Assembly (NCBI RefSeq): GCF_001294205.1
Contig: NZ_LAQT01000002.1
Coordinates: 248,001-312,000, forward strand
Length of the DNA: 64,000 nucleotides
DNA from: Amantichitinum ursilacus
Lineage (GTDB): Bacteria > Pseudomonadota > Gammaproteobacteria > Burkholderiales > Chitinibacteraceae
Direction of reading: 5' to 3'
Position 1 is the stretch's first letter. Each line of letters begins with the position of its first letter. Made by a program: the position numbers and the translations under genes. This document shows positions 48,801 to 55,932 of the stretch, in pieces. The notes beneath the pieces are model-generated. The model did not search any database. It was not told the DNA's origin and worked only from the letters and a program-made list of their open reading frames with translations.

Positions 48801-49984
48801 CCCATGGCCGCCATCTGTTGCAGATCGCGCCATTGCTGTTCTTCGGGCACCGAGGTGCCGAGCGCCGGATAGTCATAGCGCCCCGAGCCGCCCCACAAAA
48901 AGTGGCGCTGCCCGTTGATCAGCGGAAAGTCCTTGTCCCACGTGATGGTGCGGATGCCCAGCGGGCTTTGTACCGCATCGACCACCGCGCCGTTGATGCT
49001 GACGGTGTGGAACACCTTGTACATATAAGGCTTGCCGTAGGGCGAATTGTTGGGATACCACAGCGTCGGGTTGGTGACCGTCAGCGTCTGGTCAAACAAT
49101 TGCGGATGCAGGCCCGGCGCCACGTTGGCGGCCACGGTTTTATTGTCTTGCGCCGTAGCGACGACATTGCCGTTGGCGTCGACGATCTGCGTGGTCAGGG
49201 TGACCTGTTGGGCCGTCGTGCCTTCGTTGACCACGTTGGTCTGCACCTCGATCTGCGCCGAGGTGCTGCTGGCGCTGACGGTGGCCACGTACGTCCCCCA
49301 CGTGCCCAGCCCCGCATACACGTTCTGCGGAATGTGCACCTTGTCGGTGATGTACATGTACACCGGCCGGAACAGGCCGGCATCGGACTGGCCAAAGCGG
49401 AACGCCTGCGAAAAGCCGGGCGAGGCAAACCAGTTGGCGTTTTTGGCGACGCGGATCGCCAGTACGTTGTCGCTGCCGTCAAACTTCACATACGGCGTCA
49501 GATCAACCACCACGGGCAGGAAACCCACCACGTGGGTGGCTTGCGGGTTGAGCTGGCTGTTGCCGGGCAAGAAGGTGCCGTTGATATACACCTGCACGCC
49601 GGTGTGTGCGCCTTCCAGTTCCACCAGCACCTTGCGCTGGGCGTACTGACTGCCCAGCGTAAAGTGCTTGCGATACCACTGCGTATTACCGCTTAAAAAG
49701 CCTTCACCACCACCTGATTCGGTGTTGATAAAGGTATCCAGCTGGTCGGCCGAATACGGGACACCCACTGAAATCCAGCCGCTGTCATCAAAGCCCGGCT
49801 GATACGCCGTGGCCGGGTCTTGATCCTTGATGTATTTCCATGGCGTTTCGCCAAGATTGATGGTCACCCGCTCGGACGGGGCTAACGTCACCGCTTCTGC
49901 GGTTGGCGCTAACCCCGCGAGCACATAGACGGCAGTCAGGGCGGCGCAAAGCCGCCCCCATGCCCTGGCTCGATAGTCTTTCAT
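42824..49984 (-). CDS. Giant secreted multimodular GH2-GH64 enzyme with Ig, DUF1566 and CBM32 modules
   Basis: 2386-residue exported enzyme. Start at the ATG 49984 gives a signal peptide (ending APTAEA); an open frame to 50137 lacks one. Modules: GH2 sugar-binding, Ig-like and TIM-barrel domains about 30-640, with Glu468 in LAWEADNG and likely nucleophile Glu534 in GSEYWG; DUF4982/Big-like about 650-855; three Ig-like domains about 858-1120; CBM32 no.1 about 1123-1253; DUF1566 about 1258-1375; Ig no.4; CBM32 no.2 about 1468-1600; Ig no.5; CBM32 no.3 about 1693-1823; Ser/Thr linker; CBM32 no.4 about 1875-2005; GH64 about 2010-2386. GH64 has FDWYEFT (Glu2144) and TQVDEFG (Asp2160), 16 residues apart as in the known laminaripentaose-producing enzyme (Glu154/Asp170). 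Predicted to bind and cut beta-1,3-glucan plus a GH2 substrate. Three LacI-like palindromes lie upstream. Confidence 0.9.
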   Translation of the reverse strand: MKDYRARAWGRLCAALTAVYVLAGLAPTAEAVTLAPSERVTINLGETPWKYIKDQDPATAYQPGFDDSGWISVGVPYSADQLDTFINTESGGGEGFLSGNTQWYRKHFTLGSQYAQRKVLVELEGAHTGVQVYINGTFLPGNSQLNPQATHVVGFLPVVVDLTPYVKFDGSDNVLAIRVAKNANWFASPGFSQAFRFGQSDAGLFRPVYMYITDKVHIPQNVYAGLGTWGTYVATVSASSTSAQIEVQTNVVNEGTTAQQVTLTTQIVDANGNVVATAQDNKTVAANVAPGLHPQLFDQTLTVTNPTLWYPNNSPYGKPYMYKVFHTVSINGAVVDAVQSPLGIRTITWDKDFPLINGQRHFLWGGSGRYDYPALGTSVPEEQQWRDLQQMAAMGGNLWRPGHSSSSPEFVDAADALGVFIVQPSGDGENGFADACTAPPCNKQILKTELHREMIVRDRSHPSILAWEADNGATDTTFAQSLKALSQVWDPINTRAQADRTPNPANGDILGCTNQGCEVLTKQTYPNKPAWGSEYWGNGSARGAWDFELAFAAPFLDSWRQGVAVNAFGMAQWYFADTPGESSIFAEGPALNIPQSNVRSLGASMVDQNRFPKLLYYIYKAAWTPYATKPVVALAHHWNRSGSVRVNAFSNCPKVRLLVNGTVQGADQTPNPWNSDSRSDLSQNTTKMPFQVHWDGVTWQSGTVTAQCLDSFGNVVATDSKTTAGPAAKIVLTVVPNLVKPDGTAFATTANGSDAAFVEARVTDANGVVVPTASNNITFAVSGPVTYMGGTQQYVTAGQALTYHSPGDHELQAEGGMTKVALRTQFTTGTVTVSASANGLTTGTTTFVVQPVTHTTPVQGAPVIIAQPVAQSVTLGQPAHFSVTATGAATLTFQWKKNGTNISGATGATYDTPATTSGDNGATYSVAITNSQGTVTSSTAALSVFAAAAPTLSAAPAAQSVDVGQSAHFSVTASGSPTLSYQWKKNGTAIQGATNPTYDTPILALSDDGALYSVTVTNPVNSVTSAQVRLTVNAARVPTIATQPTPVVAIPGQPATFTVVAAGSAPFHYQWMKDGAAIGGDSATFSIAAVQNSDAGSYSVTVTNLAGSVTSAAVTLKMAPPGVNLALNKVATASSYENQAGNPASNAVDGNATTKWGSAFVDPSWFEVDLGSVQTFNRVILRWEAAFASSYEIQVSNDNANWTKVYGQDAGAGGVEDFTFPTQKARYIRMYGKTRGTVYGYSLYEFEVYNGANCGNASERYTVIDPATVKDNVTGLTWKRQQYTLSDSGAQFTQPLATAYCANMGGGWRLPTKDEALAISGANASTCAFPAAWNTWTSTSYEQDSTYAYWVSSTGTSNIGVATNFPGWALCTQGTSIAGPAITTQPTNLTVAVGASAHFTVTATGATSYQWYKNGGLVATTTTGAYDTPATTTADNGATYKVVVLNAAGGSTTSSTVTLTVTSGGSSGTVNLALNRPASASSTENATVNPASAAFDGDAVNTRWSSTFVDPGWISVDLGSVQSVNHVILRWEAAYATAYQIQVSTDNTNWTTAYTQSAGVGGVEDLRFNAVSGRYVRMYGTARATQYGYSLFEFEVYGAASGPAITTQPVAKTAAVGQTATFSVVASGSGLTYQWLKNGAVINGATSASYTTPALAATDNGAAFTVIVTDSSGNKTTSNQALLTVSGGSGSGSTNLALGHTATASSNENPAFSDASYVADGNTTTRWSSLVVDPSWVTIDLGSTQSINKVVLIWETAYGKAYQIQVSTDNVNWTTAYTQANGAGGTETLTFNTVSGRYVRMYGTARGTQYGYSLWEFQVFGPASQTGAATSVSGSKTSTSASSSTAPASTATSSSTLGSGQSTSAATTADASVNLALNKVVKVSGTENAGTLAGTNAVDGNSGTRWGSAFVDPGWIEVDLGSVQTVGRVVLRWEAAYGKAYQIQTSNDEANWSTVYTQTAGKGGVEDLSFASTTARYVRMYGTQRATQYGYSLWEFEVYSGSTGTSNPAYTVYPGFVGTELQNNTKGAWRDDQIYVTVLGRDPASGVFSWLKPDGTLTHAAVADNDANGHLIKNGVNYPNYAFTLAQSKLLKLPKMDSGRVFISLGEPVYLKVLSDVNGNIGYAGPNPLNPTDPNIAVNFDWYEFTYNTTGLWINTTQVDEFGVPLLLDVYGANQTFHAQTGITESVSALYNEYVSQTPAEFHTPTPALPRIMAPGKSTFDVGQANGNYFDSYVNQMWTYYTSNTLTVDMWGGSRRFSGRVQGNTLVFTEVNLGNGAYQGGTYNVSKPTTQDILEGKGTLATGNSVELALEAQICAAFNRHIMQDSSKWATPSAWYSAAPANFYAKFWHSHSVGGLAYGFAYDDVSDQSSTIMSPTPEHMVFGIGW

Positions 49985-50122
49985 AAACAACCCAGCTCCT
50001 CGTGTGATTGGTCGGCATGGCCGGGCTGCGCCGGCCTTACCTGTACTGCAACTGCAACCCCGCCCGTAATGCGGCGAGGTGGGGCGCAAGCGATACGGCA
50101 TGCTTGCGACAAGCCTGCAAAA

Positions 50123-50136
50123 TGAAAGCGATTTCA
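50123..50136. promoter_or_regulatory. LacI-type operator candidate 1
   Basis: TGAAAGCGATTTCA, near-palindromic with CG at the centre, the hallmark of LacI/GalR-family half-sites (as in CcpA-like TGAAAnCGnTTTCA). Identical to site 3. Confidence 0.6.
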
Positions 50137-50233
50137 TATTTACGACGTAAGCGCACCTACATGATTTGCCTTATGCAGCCTTGAACACGGGCGATATATG
50201 GCAAATACAACCCGATACATGGGCTGGCGTTTT

Positions 50234-50247
50234 TGAAATCGATTTCA
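50234..50247. promoter_or_regulatory. LacI-type operator candidate 2
   Basis: TGAAATCGATTTCA, a perfect 14-bp palindrome with central CG, 111 bp from site 1. Confidence 0.65.
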
Positions 50248-50485
50248 CAAGTAGGCGCAATGAAGGCGTGCAGAAACGACGCCGGACATCGTGCTGGCCC
50301 GGCCATTCTGTGCGCCCCGATTTTGTGCGTAATGCGGGTACACCACGCTACATGCCGGGGATTCTAGTACATGGATCAGGCGTTTTTACGGTGCGCGCAG
50401 TGCAGCAAAATGCAGCTTTCTGACAAATGGTTGAACCGATGGTTTGCTGCGCCGCGCCAATCTGGCCAGATGGATGACGTTTTTA

Positions 50486-50499
50486 TGAAAGCGATTTCA
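50486..50499. promoter_or_regulatory. LacI-type operator candidate 3
   Basis: TGAAAGCGATTTCA, identical to site 1; 252 bp from site 2. Looping between sites would fit LacI-family control. Confidence 0.6.
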
Positions 50500-50760
50500 T
50501 GAGCAAAGCCGCGTCAAATCTAGGCTTGATCCTGCACCGCGGACGGGGAGGCAACGGCTTGCTGCATCAGCACCGACTTATGCAACCGTTTCGACGCGCT
50601 TGATCAAAAAAAGGGGATTTTCAGCCGGGCGGCAGGGGAACTTTTCAGCGCTGCGACGGCGCTTATCGGTGGTACAAATCAAGCCGGTCCAGGACACCTA
50701 TAGCGCAACAGAACCCGCTAAGATGCCCGGAGCTTATCGGTACTTACAAAAGGCAAGGCA

Positions 50761-53598
50761 GTGAACGGCTACAAGTCTAAAGTTCTGGCAATTCTGGGTG
50801 CGGCATGGCTGTTGGCTGGCGCAGTGGTCATGGCGGCGGAACCGGCCCCGGCCGCAAGCGCCAACGCTGTCGACAAGACGGTCGACAAGACGGTGGATAA
50901 AGAAAGCGCACAGGCGCGCGCCGCGTTTTATTTGCAAGACCCGGTGCCGGCGTGGATTACGCCCGCCAATGTGGCCACTCATAAAGCCGATGCCAAGGCC
51001 ACCGATCCCAAGGTTTATATCCTGGCCGACACGCAAATGCAGGCGGGCGCCGCTCCCGCTTATTACGTGCACCGCGCCGAACAGATCAACAGCACCACCG
51101 AACTGGAAAACGCCGGCCGGCTGGAGATCGAATTCATCCCCGATTATCAACAGCTGCATCTGCACGGTCTGCGCATCTGGCGCGAGGGCAAATTGCTCGA
51201 TCGCACCCAGAGCGCGCACATCCGCTTTCTGCAGCGCGAAGACGGGCTGGAGCAATCGCAGATGTACAGCGGGGCGGTCACCGTATCGATACTGATCAAC
51301 GATCTGCGCGTGGGCGATACGCTGGAATATGAATACACCGTTACCGGGCAGAACCCCGTGTTTGGCGGCCAGTTTGTCGAGAACTCGGGCTGGGGCGACA
51401 GCGCGCCGGTGCAATGGCGCCGCGTGATTTTGCGCTCGCCGGTGGCCACGCCCATTTATTGGCGTTATCTCAGCGACAACAGCATTGCCGCACCCAAGCC
51501 GACCGAAACCGTGGCGGGTGGCTGGCGCACGCAGATTTTTCAGGCACGCAATCTGCCAGCCATTCGCAGCGAAGGCGATCTGCCGCCGGATTACATCGTG
51601 GCGGGCTGGCTGCAGTTTTCTGCGTTTGCCGACTGGAACGGCGTGGCGAAATGGGCCGAAGGCCTGTTTACCGTCAAAGAACCACTGGGCCCGGAGTTGC
51701 AGGCGGTGGTGGCGCGGCTAAAAACCTTGCCGACGCAAGAACAGCAAGTGGTGGCGGCGCTGGAAATTGCGCAAACCGACATCCGCTATTTTTCGGTGGC
51801 GCTGGGCGAAAGTTCGCATCGGCCCGCGCCGCCCAACGTGGTGTACCAACGCCGTTATGGCGATTGCAAAGACAAGGCGTTGTTCTTGCATACCTTGCTG
51901 GCGCAACTGGGCATTGCCAGCCGACCGGTATTGCTGGATGCCAGCAGCCAGACTTTGCCGCAGCGGATGCAACCCAGCCCGCTGGCGTTTAATCACGCCA
52001 TTTTGCAAGTGACGCTCGACGGCAAAATCTGGTATCTGGACCCGACGCGCCAGGGCCAGCATGGCGCGTTGGCCAATATGGGCCAGACCTATGGCGACGC
52101 ACGTGTGCTGGTGGTGGACCCGGCCAGCACCGAGCTGGCGCGAATTGCGCCAGACACCACGCAGCGCATCGATATGGCGCGCGATGAAGTGTTTACGCTG
52201 CCGCAGTGGGACGGCGTGGCGCAACTGACGGTGACGGAAACCTGGCGCGGCGAAAACGCTGAGAACATGCGCATGAGCGTGGGCTCAGCCTCGGCCAGCG
52301 ACCTGGCGCGCTTTGTCACGGACCCGATTACGCTGCGTTATCCCAAAGCCACCTTGGTGGGCGCGCCAACCAGTCAGGACGATATCGCCAGCAATAGCTA
52401 TACATTGGTGTCGCATTTCAGCGTGCCCGAACTGGCGCATGAAGAAGCAGGCAGCTGGCAAGTGGCGTTTGATGCGTCGAACTTCCGCCATACCTTTACG
52501 CGCTTAGCCACCGCCGTGCGCACCATGCCGTTTGTGGTGGGCGGCAATGCGCCTGAGCATCTGCATTACTCGGTGCAAGTCACCCTGCCCAGCGAAGTGG
52601 CGGGGCAGGTCGACCCCGTCGTGACCAGCCTGCATCGCAAATTGTTTAACTACGACGCCACCTACAGCATGCGTGGCAATGTGGCGCGGCAAGTGGAAGA
52701 CCTGGTGCTGACCAGCGCCAATGGCGAGGCGGCGGATGCGTCGGCGTTTGTGAGTGACTTGCGCGCGCTGTCGCAGCAATCCAGCGACACCTTTATCATC
52801 GCCAAGACCGATCTGGCTGGCAGTAGCGCCACCGCCAAGGGTGATCCGATCCAGCAGCAAATCGCCACGCGCTCGCAACGGCTGGTGGACAACATCAGCA
52901 AAGCCATCGCGGGCGGCAAGCTGGGCAGTGACGATCTGGCGGCGGCGTATTGTTTCCGCGCCGCAGCGTATCGCGATCTGGGGCAGGGCAAGGCGGCCGA
53001 TAGCGATATGGCGCTGGCGCAAAAACTGGGCGCCTCGGCCCCGGTGGCATTGCGTTGCCGCACCGAATATGACTTTAACGGCGGCCGGTTTCAGCAAGCG
53101 ATCGAAAGCAGCAGCCGCGAAATCAGCCTGGGCGGCACCGCGCCACGTCTGTACTACAGCCGCGCTGTGGCGCAGTACTTTAATGGCAACGCCACCGCGG
53201 CGCTGGCTGACGTGAACCGCGGCCTGCAACAAGCCGACGGCATTACCGACCCGTATGACCAGATCTGGGCGGCCTGGCTATTAAAGCGCCAGCATCTGCC
53301 GCTGCCGAATGCCTTGGCGGCCAAAGCCGACGTCAACCAGGATTGGCCCGCGCCGGTACTGGCCTTGTTTGCCGGTAAGGCCACGCCCGAGCAAGTGCTG
53401 AACGCCGCGCAAAGCAAAGCCGGGCTGGAAGGACGCATGGCCAGTACCGAGGCCAGCTTTTATGTGGGCGAATTCTATCTGGCGCAAGGCGATACCGATC
53501 GCGCGCGCACGCTGTTTGAGCAGAGCCGCCAGCAAGGGGTCACCAATTTTTATGAATATGCGATGTCGGGGTTTGAGCTGAAGCAACTGCAGCGCTAA
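50761..53598 (+). CDS. DUF3857/transglutaminase-like protein with C-terminal TPR region
   Basis: 945-residue exported protein. Start is GTG at 50761 after AAGG. Signal peptide ends AVVMAAEP. A tandem 12-bp repeat encodes VDKTVDKTVDK (50869-50904). DUF3857 about 90-270; transglutaminase-like domain with the full catalytic triad Cys369 (YGDCKDKA), His412 (FNHAIL) and Asp427 (WYLDPT); then a beta domain about 475-660; helical TPR-like repeats about 720-945 (SRAVAQYFNGNATAALADVN, QGDTDRARTLFEQSRQ). Such proteins are common in proteobacteria, often near polysaccharide or envelope genes; activity may be a protease or amidase rather than a true transglutaminase. It ends 4 bp inside the convergent LysR gene. 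Confidence 0.9.
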   Translation: MNGYKSKVLAILGAAWLLAGAVVMAAEPAPAASANAVDKTVDKTVDKESAQARAAFYLQDPVPAWITPANVATHKADAKATDPKVYILADTQMQAGAAPAYYVHRAEQINSTTELENAGRLEIEFIPDYQQLHLHGLRIWREGKLLDRTQSAHIRFLQREDGLEQSQMYSGAVTVSILINDLRVGDTLEYEYTVTGQNPVFGGQFVENSGWGDSAPVQWRRVILRSPVATPIYWRYLSDNSIAAPKPTETVAGGWRTQIFQARNLPAIRSEGDLPPDYIVAGWLQFSAFADWNGVAKWAEGLFTVKEPLGPELQAVVARLKTLPTQEQQVVAALEIAQTDIRYFSVALGESSHRPAPPNVVYQRRYGDCKDKALFLHTLLAQLGIASRPVLLDASSQTLPQRMQPSPLAFNHAILQVTLDGKIWYLDPTRQGQHGALANMGQTYGDARVLVVDPASTELARIAPDTTQRIDMARDEVFTLPQWDGVAQLTVTETWRGENAENMRMSVGSASASDLARFVTDPITLRYPKATLVGAPTSQDDIASNSYTLVSHFSVPELAHEEAGSWQVAFDASNFRHTFTRLATAVRTMPFVVGGNAPEHLHYSVQVTLPSEVAGQVDPVVTSLHRKLFNYDATYSMRGNVARQVEDLVLTSANGEAADASAFVSDLRALSQQSSDTFIIAKTDLAGSSATAKGDPIQQQIATRSQRLVDNISKAIAGGKLGSDDLAAAYCFRAAAYRDLGQGKAADSDMALAQKLGASAPVALRCRTEYDFNGGRFQQAIESSSREISLGGTAPRLYYSRAVAQYFNGNATAALADVNRGLQQADGITDPYDQIWAAWLLKRQHLPLPNALAAKADVNQDWPAPVLALFAGKATPEQVLNAAQSKAGLEGRMASTEASFYVGEFYLAQGDTDRARTLFEQSRQQGVTNFYEYAMSGFELKQLQR

Positions 53599-54524
53599 GC
53601 CTTGGCGGCGCAGCTTTGCGCCACGACCTGCCGCAGCCAGATCAGGCCCGCATCTTGCGCATGCGTGGCGGGCCACATCTGGCTGACTTCGTATTCGGGC
53701 ACTTCAAACGGCAATTCGCAGATGGCCAGGCGCAAGGCCTGCTGCCACGCTTGCGCCACAAAGCTGGGCACGGTGGTAAGCGCCGCCATTTGCTGTACCA
53801 ACAGCGGACTGGCGCCAAAATGCCGGCTGGATAAAATCACGCGCCGTTGCCGTCCCAGGTTAGCCAGATCGTCATCCATCACGCCTTGCAGCTCGCCATT
53901 GAATGAGGTCAGCACGTGCGGCCACGCCAGATAGTCCTCCAGCGAAATGCGCCCGCCCGATAACGGCAACTGCGCCGGGTTGTACACGCACTGAAATTTC
54001 CAGTTGAACAGCGCGCTGGCTTGCAGCCACGCCGGGCGCTGCAGAAACACGCCGATGGCGAGTTCGATCTCGCCCGCATCCAGCAACTGCACCGCATTCT
54101 GGCCATCGGCGTTGATCGCGATGATTTGCACGCCCGGCGCTTGCGCGTTGATGCGTTGCATGATGCCGGGCAGCAAGGCCACCTCCAGCGCGTCGCTAAG
54201 CCCGATGCGGAACACGCGTTGCGCGCTGGCTGGGGCAAACCCCGGTTGCTGTTGCAATGCCTGTTGCACGGTGAACAACAGCGGCTCGATCTGCTGGCCC
54301 AGGTCCAGCGCGCGCGGCGTGGGCACCATGCCGTGCGAGGTGCGTACAAACAGATCGTCGCCAAAGACCTGGCGCAATCGTCGCAAGGCGCCGCTGAGCG
54401 CGGGCTGGCCGATAAACAAACGCGCGGCGGCGCGTGTCACGTTACGTTCTTGCAACAGCACGTGCAGCACCAGCAACAGGTTCAGATCAAGCTTGCGGAA
54501 ATCATTTTCATTGATGACGGGCAT
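53595..54524 (-). CDS. LysR-family transcriptional regulator
   Basis: 309-residue regulator. N-terminal winged helix-turn-helix about 10-70 (LDLNLLLVLHVLLQERNVTRAAARL, then GQPALSGALRRLRQVFGDDLFVR, the NodD/SyrM-like variant), followed by a periplasmic-binding-protein-like effector domain. It is divergent from a short-chain dehydrogenase gene with 95 bp between them, the usual layout for a LysR regulator and its target. An ATTCCAA-N4-TTGGAGT palindrome lies immediately before its start. The effector is unknown. Its stop codon overlaps the end of the upstream-facing DUF3857 gene by 4 bp. Confidence 0.94.
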   Translation of the reverse strand: MPVINENDFRKLDLNLLLVLHVLLQERNVTRAAARLFIGQPALSGALRRLRQVFGDDLFVRTSHGMVPTPRALDLGQQIEPLLFTVQQALQQQPGFAPASAQRVFRIGLSDALEVALLPGIMQRINAQAPGVQIIAINADGQNAVQLLDAGEIELAIGVFLQRPAWLQASALFNWKFQCVYNPAQLPLSGGRISLEDYLAWPHVLTSFNGELQGVMDDDLANLGRQRRVILSSRHFGASPLLVQQMAALTTVPSFVAQAWQQALRLAICELPFEVPEYEVSQMWPATHAQDAGLIWLRQVVAQSCAAKA

Positions 54525-54525
54525 G

Positions 54526-54543
54526 ATTCCAAACGATTGGAGT
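54526..54543. promoter_or_regulatory. Probable LysR binding box
   Basis: ATTCCAA-ACGA-TTGGAGT, one mismatch from a perfect inverted repeat and containing the T-N11-A pattern. It sits 2 bp before the LysR start and 76 bp before the SDR start, so it could mediate autorepression and activation of the SDR gene. Confidence 0.6.
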
Positions 54544-54619
54544 GATATCAGCGGTCAGCCTATTCTCGCTGCGTGGTCCGGGCAAGTTGCAATGGGCCAA
54601 GCCAATCAGGAGCGAGATC

Positions 54620-55336
54620 ATGCAACAGCAACAACGGGTCGTGGTGATGGGTGGGTCGTCGGGTATCGGGCTGGCCAGCGCCAGGCGGCTGGCGGCGGCG
54701 GGGGCCGAAGTGATTGCCACGGGGCGCAGCCTGCCCCGCTTGCAAGCGGCGCTGGAAGGCGCAGAGGGCACGCTGCGTGGCGAAGTGGTCGATGCGACCG
54801 ATCGTGCGGCGCTGGATGCGTTCTTTGCCGCGACGGGGCCGGTGGACCATTTGCTGCTGGCGCTAGGCAGTGGCGCCGGGGCGGGCGAATTTCGGCAGTT
54901 GGACCTTGGCGATTTGCACACCGGTTTCGCCGCCAAGTTCTGGCCACAACTCAATACCTTGCAGGCCAGCTTGCCGGTGTTGCGCGCTGGCGGCAGCGTC
55001 ACCTTGGTCAGCGCGATTTCGGCGCGGATGGCGATGCCGGGCGTGGCGGGATTGAGCGCGATCAACGGCGCGCTCGAAGCCATGGTGGGCACGCTGGCGC
55101 GTGAACTGGCGCCCGTGCGGGTGAACGCGGTGTCGCCGGGCGTGGTGGATACGCCGTGGTGGGATGGCCAACCGGCCGCATTCAAAGCTGCAGTGTTTGA
55201 ACAGCAAGCGGCCAGCTTGCCGGTGCGCCGCGTTGGTCAGGCCGACGACGTCGCACATGCAGTGCAGTTTCTGATGGAAAACGGTTTTGTAACCGGCACC
55301 GTGCTCGAATGCGATGGCGGCCTGCATTTGCTGTAA
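54620..55336 (+). CDS. Atypical short-chain dehydrogenase (SDR) family protein
   Basis: 238-residue Rossmann-fold protein. Start at the ATG 54620 with AGGAG 7 bases upstream. Cofactor motif VVMGGSSGIGLASARRL and ATGRS; NAG-equivalent region LLALGSGAGA; VTLVSAISARMAMPG; C-terminal RVNAVSPGVVDTPWW and GFVTGTVLECDGGLHLL. The canonical YxxxK active site is missing: the corresponding stretch reads GLSAINGALEAM, with Leu and Asn in place of Tyr and Lys. A known SDR subgroup divergent from LysR genes shares this loss. It may therefore have altered or no dehydrogenase activity. Probable target of the neighbouring LysR regulator. Confidence 0.88.
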   Translation: MQQQQRVVVMGGSSGIGLASARRLAAAGAEVIATGRSLPRLQAALEGAEGTLRGEVVDATDRAALDAFFAATGPVDHLLLALGSGAGAGEFRQLDLGDLHTGFAAKFWPQLNTLQASLPVLRAGGSVTLVSAISARMAMPGVAGLSAINGALEAMVGTLARELAPVRVNAVSPGVVDTPWWDGQPAAFKAAVFEQQAASLPVRRVGQADDVAHAVQFLMENGFVTGTVLECDGGLHLL

Positions 55337-55353
55337 CGCGCGCGGGCGCTGTG

Positions 55354-55932
55354 TCAGGCGCGCGGGTCGGCGGTCTGCACCGGGCCGTTACGGCAGAAAC
55401 AATCGGCGGCGTGGTCATTGACCATGCCGACCGCCTGCATCCACGCATACACCACCACCGGCCCGACAAACTTGAAGCCGCGCTTCTTGAGGGCCTTGGA
55501 AATCGTCAGTGACAACTCCGTTTGCGCCGGCACCGGGCCGCTGTTCTGCAACGGTGTGCCTTCGACAAACGCCCAAGCCCAATCCGAGAAATCCTCGCCC
55601 GCCGCTTGCATCGCCAGATAAGCTTTGGCATTGCCGATGGCCGCTTCAATCTTTTGCCGCGAGCGGATAATGCCGGAGTCTTGCAGCAGACGCTCGACGT
55701 CGGCCGCGGTAAAGGCCGCTATTTTGACTGGATCAAAGCCAGCAAAGGCATGGCGGAAAGCGTCACGCCTGTACAGGATGGTCCGCCACGACAGGCCGCT
55801 TTGAAAGCCATCGAGGATCAGTTTTTCCCACAGCGCGCGGCTGTCGTATTCGGGTACGCCCCATTCTGTGTCGTGATACTGGCTCATTAGTGGGTCATTC
55901 TGTGCCCAGGCACAGCGGTGTGGTTGCGTCAT
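55354..55932 (-). CDS. tag: DNA-3-methyladenine glycosylase I
   Basis: 192-residue base-excision repair enzyme removing 3-methyladenine from alkylated DNA. Start chosen at the ATG 55932 (MTQPHRCAWAQNDPLM); the upstream frame is not part of the family. Conserved features: zinc-binding Cys in RCAW and His in YHDTEWGVP, plus the C-terminal His/Cys in VNDHAADCFC; helix-hairpin segment FAGFDPVKIAAFTAADVERLLQD; GFQSGLSWRTILYRR; KRGFKFVGPVVVYAWMQAVG. The length is normal. It is convergent with the SDR gene (17 bp between stops). Confidence 0.96.
   Translation of the reverse strand: MTQPHRCAWAQNDPLMSQYHDTEWGVPEYDSRALWEKLILDGFQSGLSWRTILYRRDAFRHAFAGFDPVKIAAFTAADVERLLQDSGIIRSRQKIEAAIGNAKAYLAMQAAGEDFSDWAWAFVEGTPLQNSGPVPAQTELSLTISKALKKRGFKFVGPVVVYAWMQAVGMVNDHAADCFCRNGPVQTADPRA

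Larger units (their letters stand above)
49985..50760. other. Control region of the GH2-GH64 gene; no gene
   Basis: 776 bp between divergent genes. It holds three TGAAAnCGATTTCA palindromes, at 139, 250 and 502 bp from the GH2-GH64 start. No gene is supported; an open stretch at 50166-50423 has no RBS and covers one palindrome. Confidence 0.65.

Noticed and set aside
45956-49696. A 1246-codon open frame antisense to the GH2-GH64 gene
   Set aside because: It is the mirror of a GC-rich, strongly biased coding sequence; the product is Arg/His/Gly/Ala-rich with no domain, no signal peptide and no RBS, while the opposite strand encodes clear protein families throughout.
50166-50423. 85-codon open frame in the GH2-GH64 control region
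   Set aside because: It covers a LacI-type palindrome, has no RBS and its sequence resembles no protein family.
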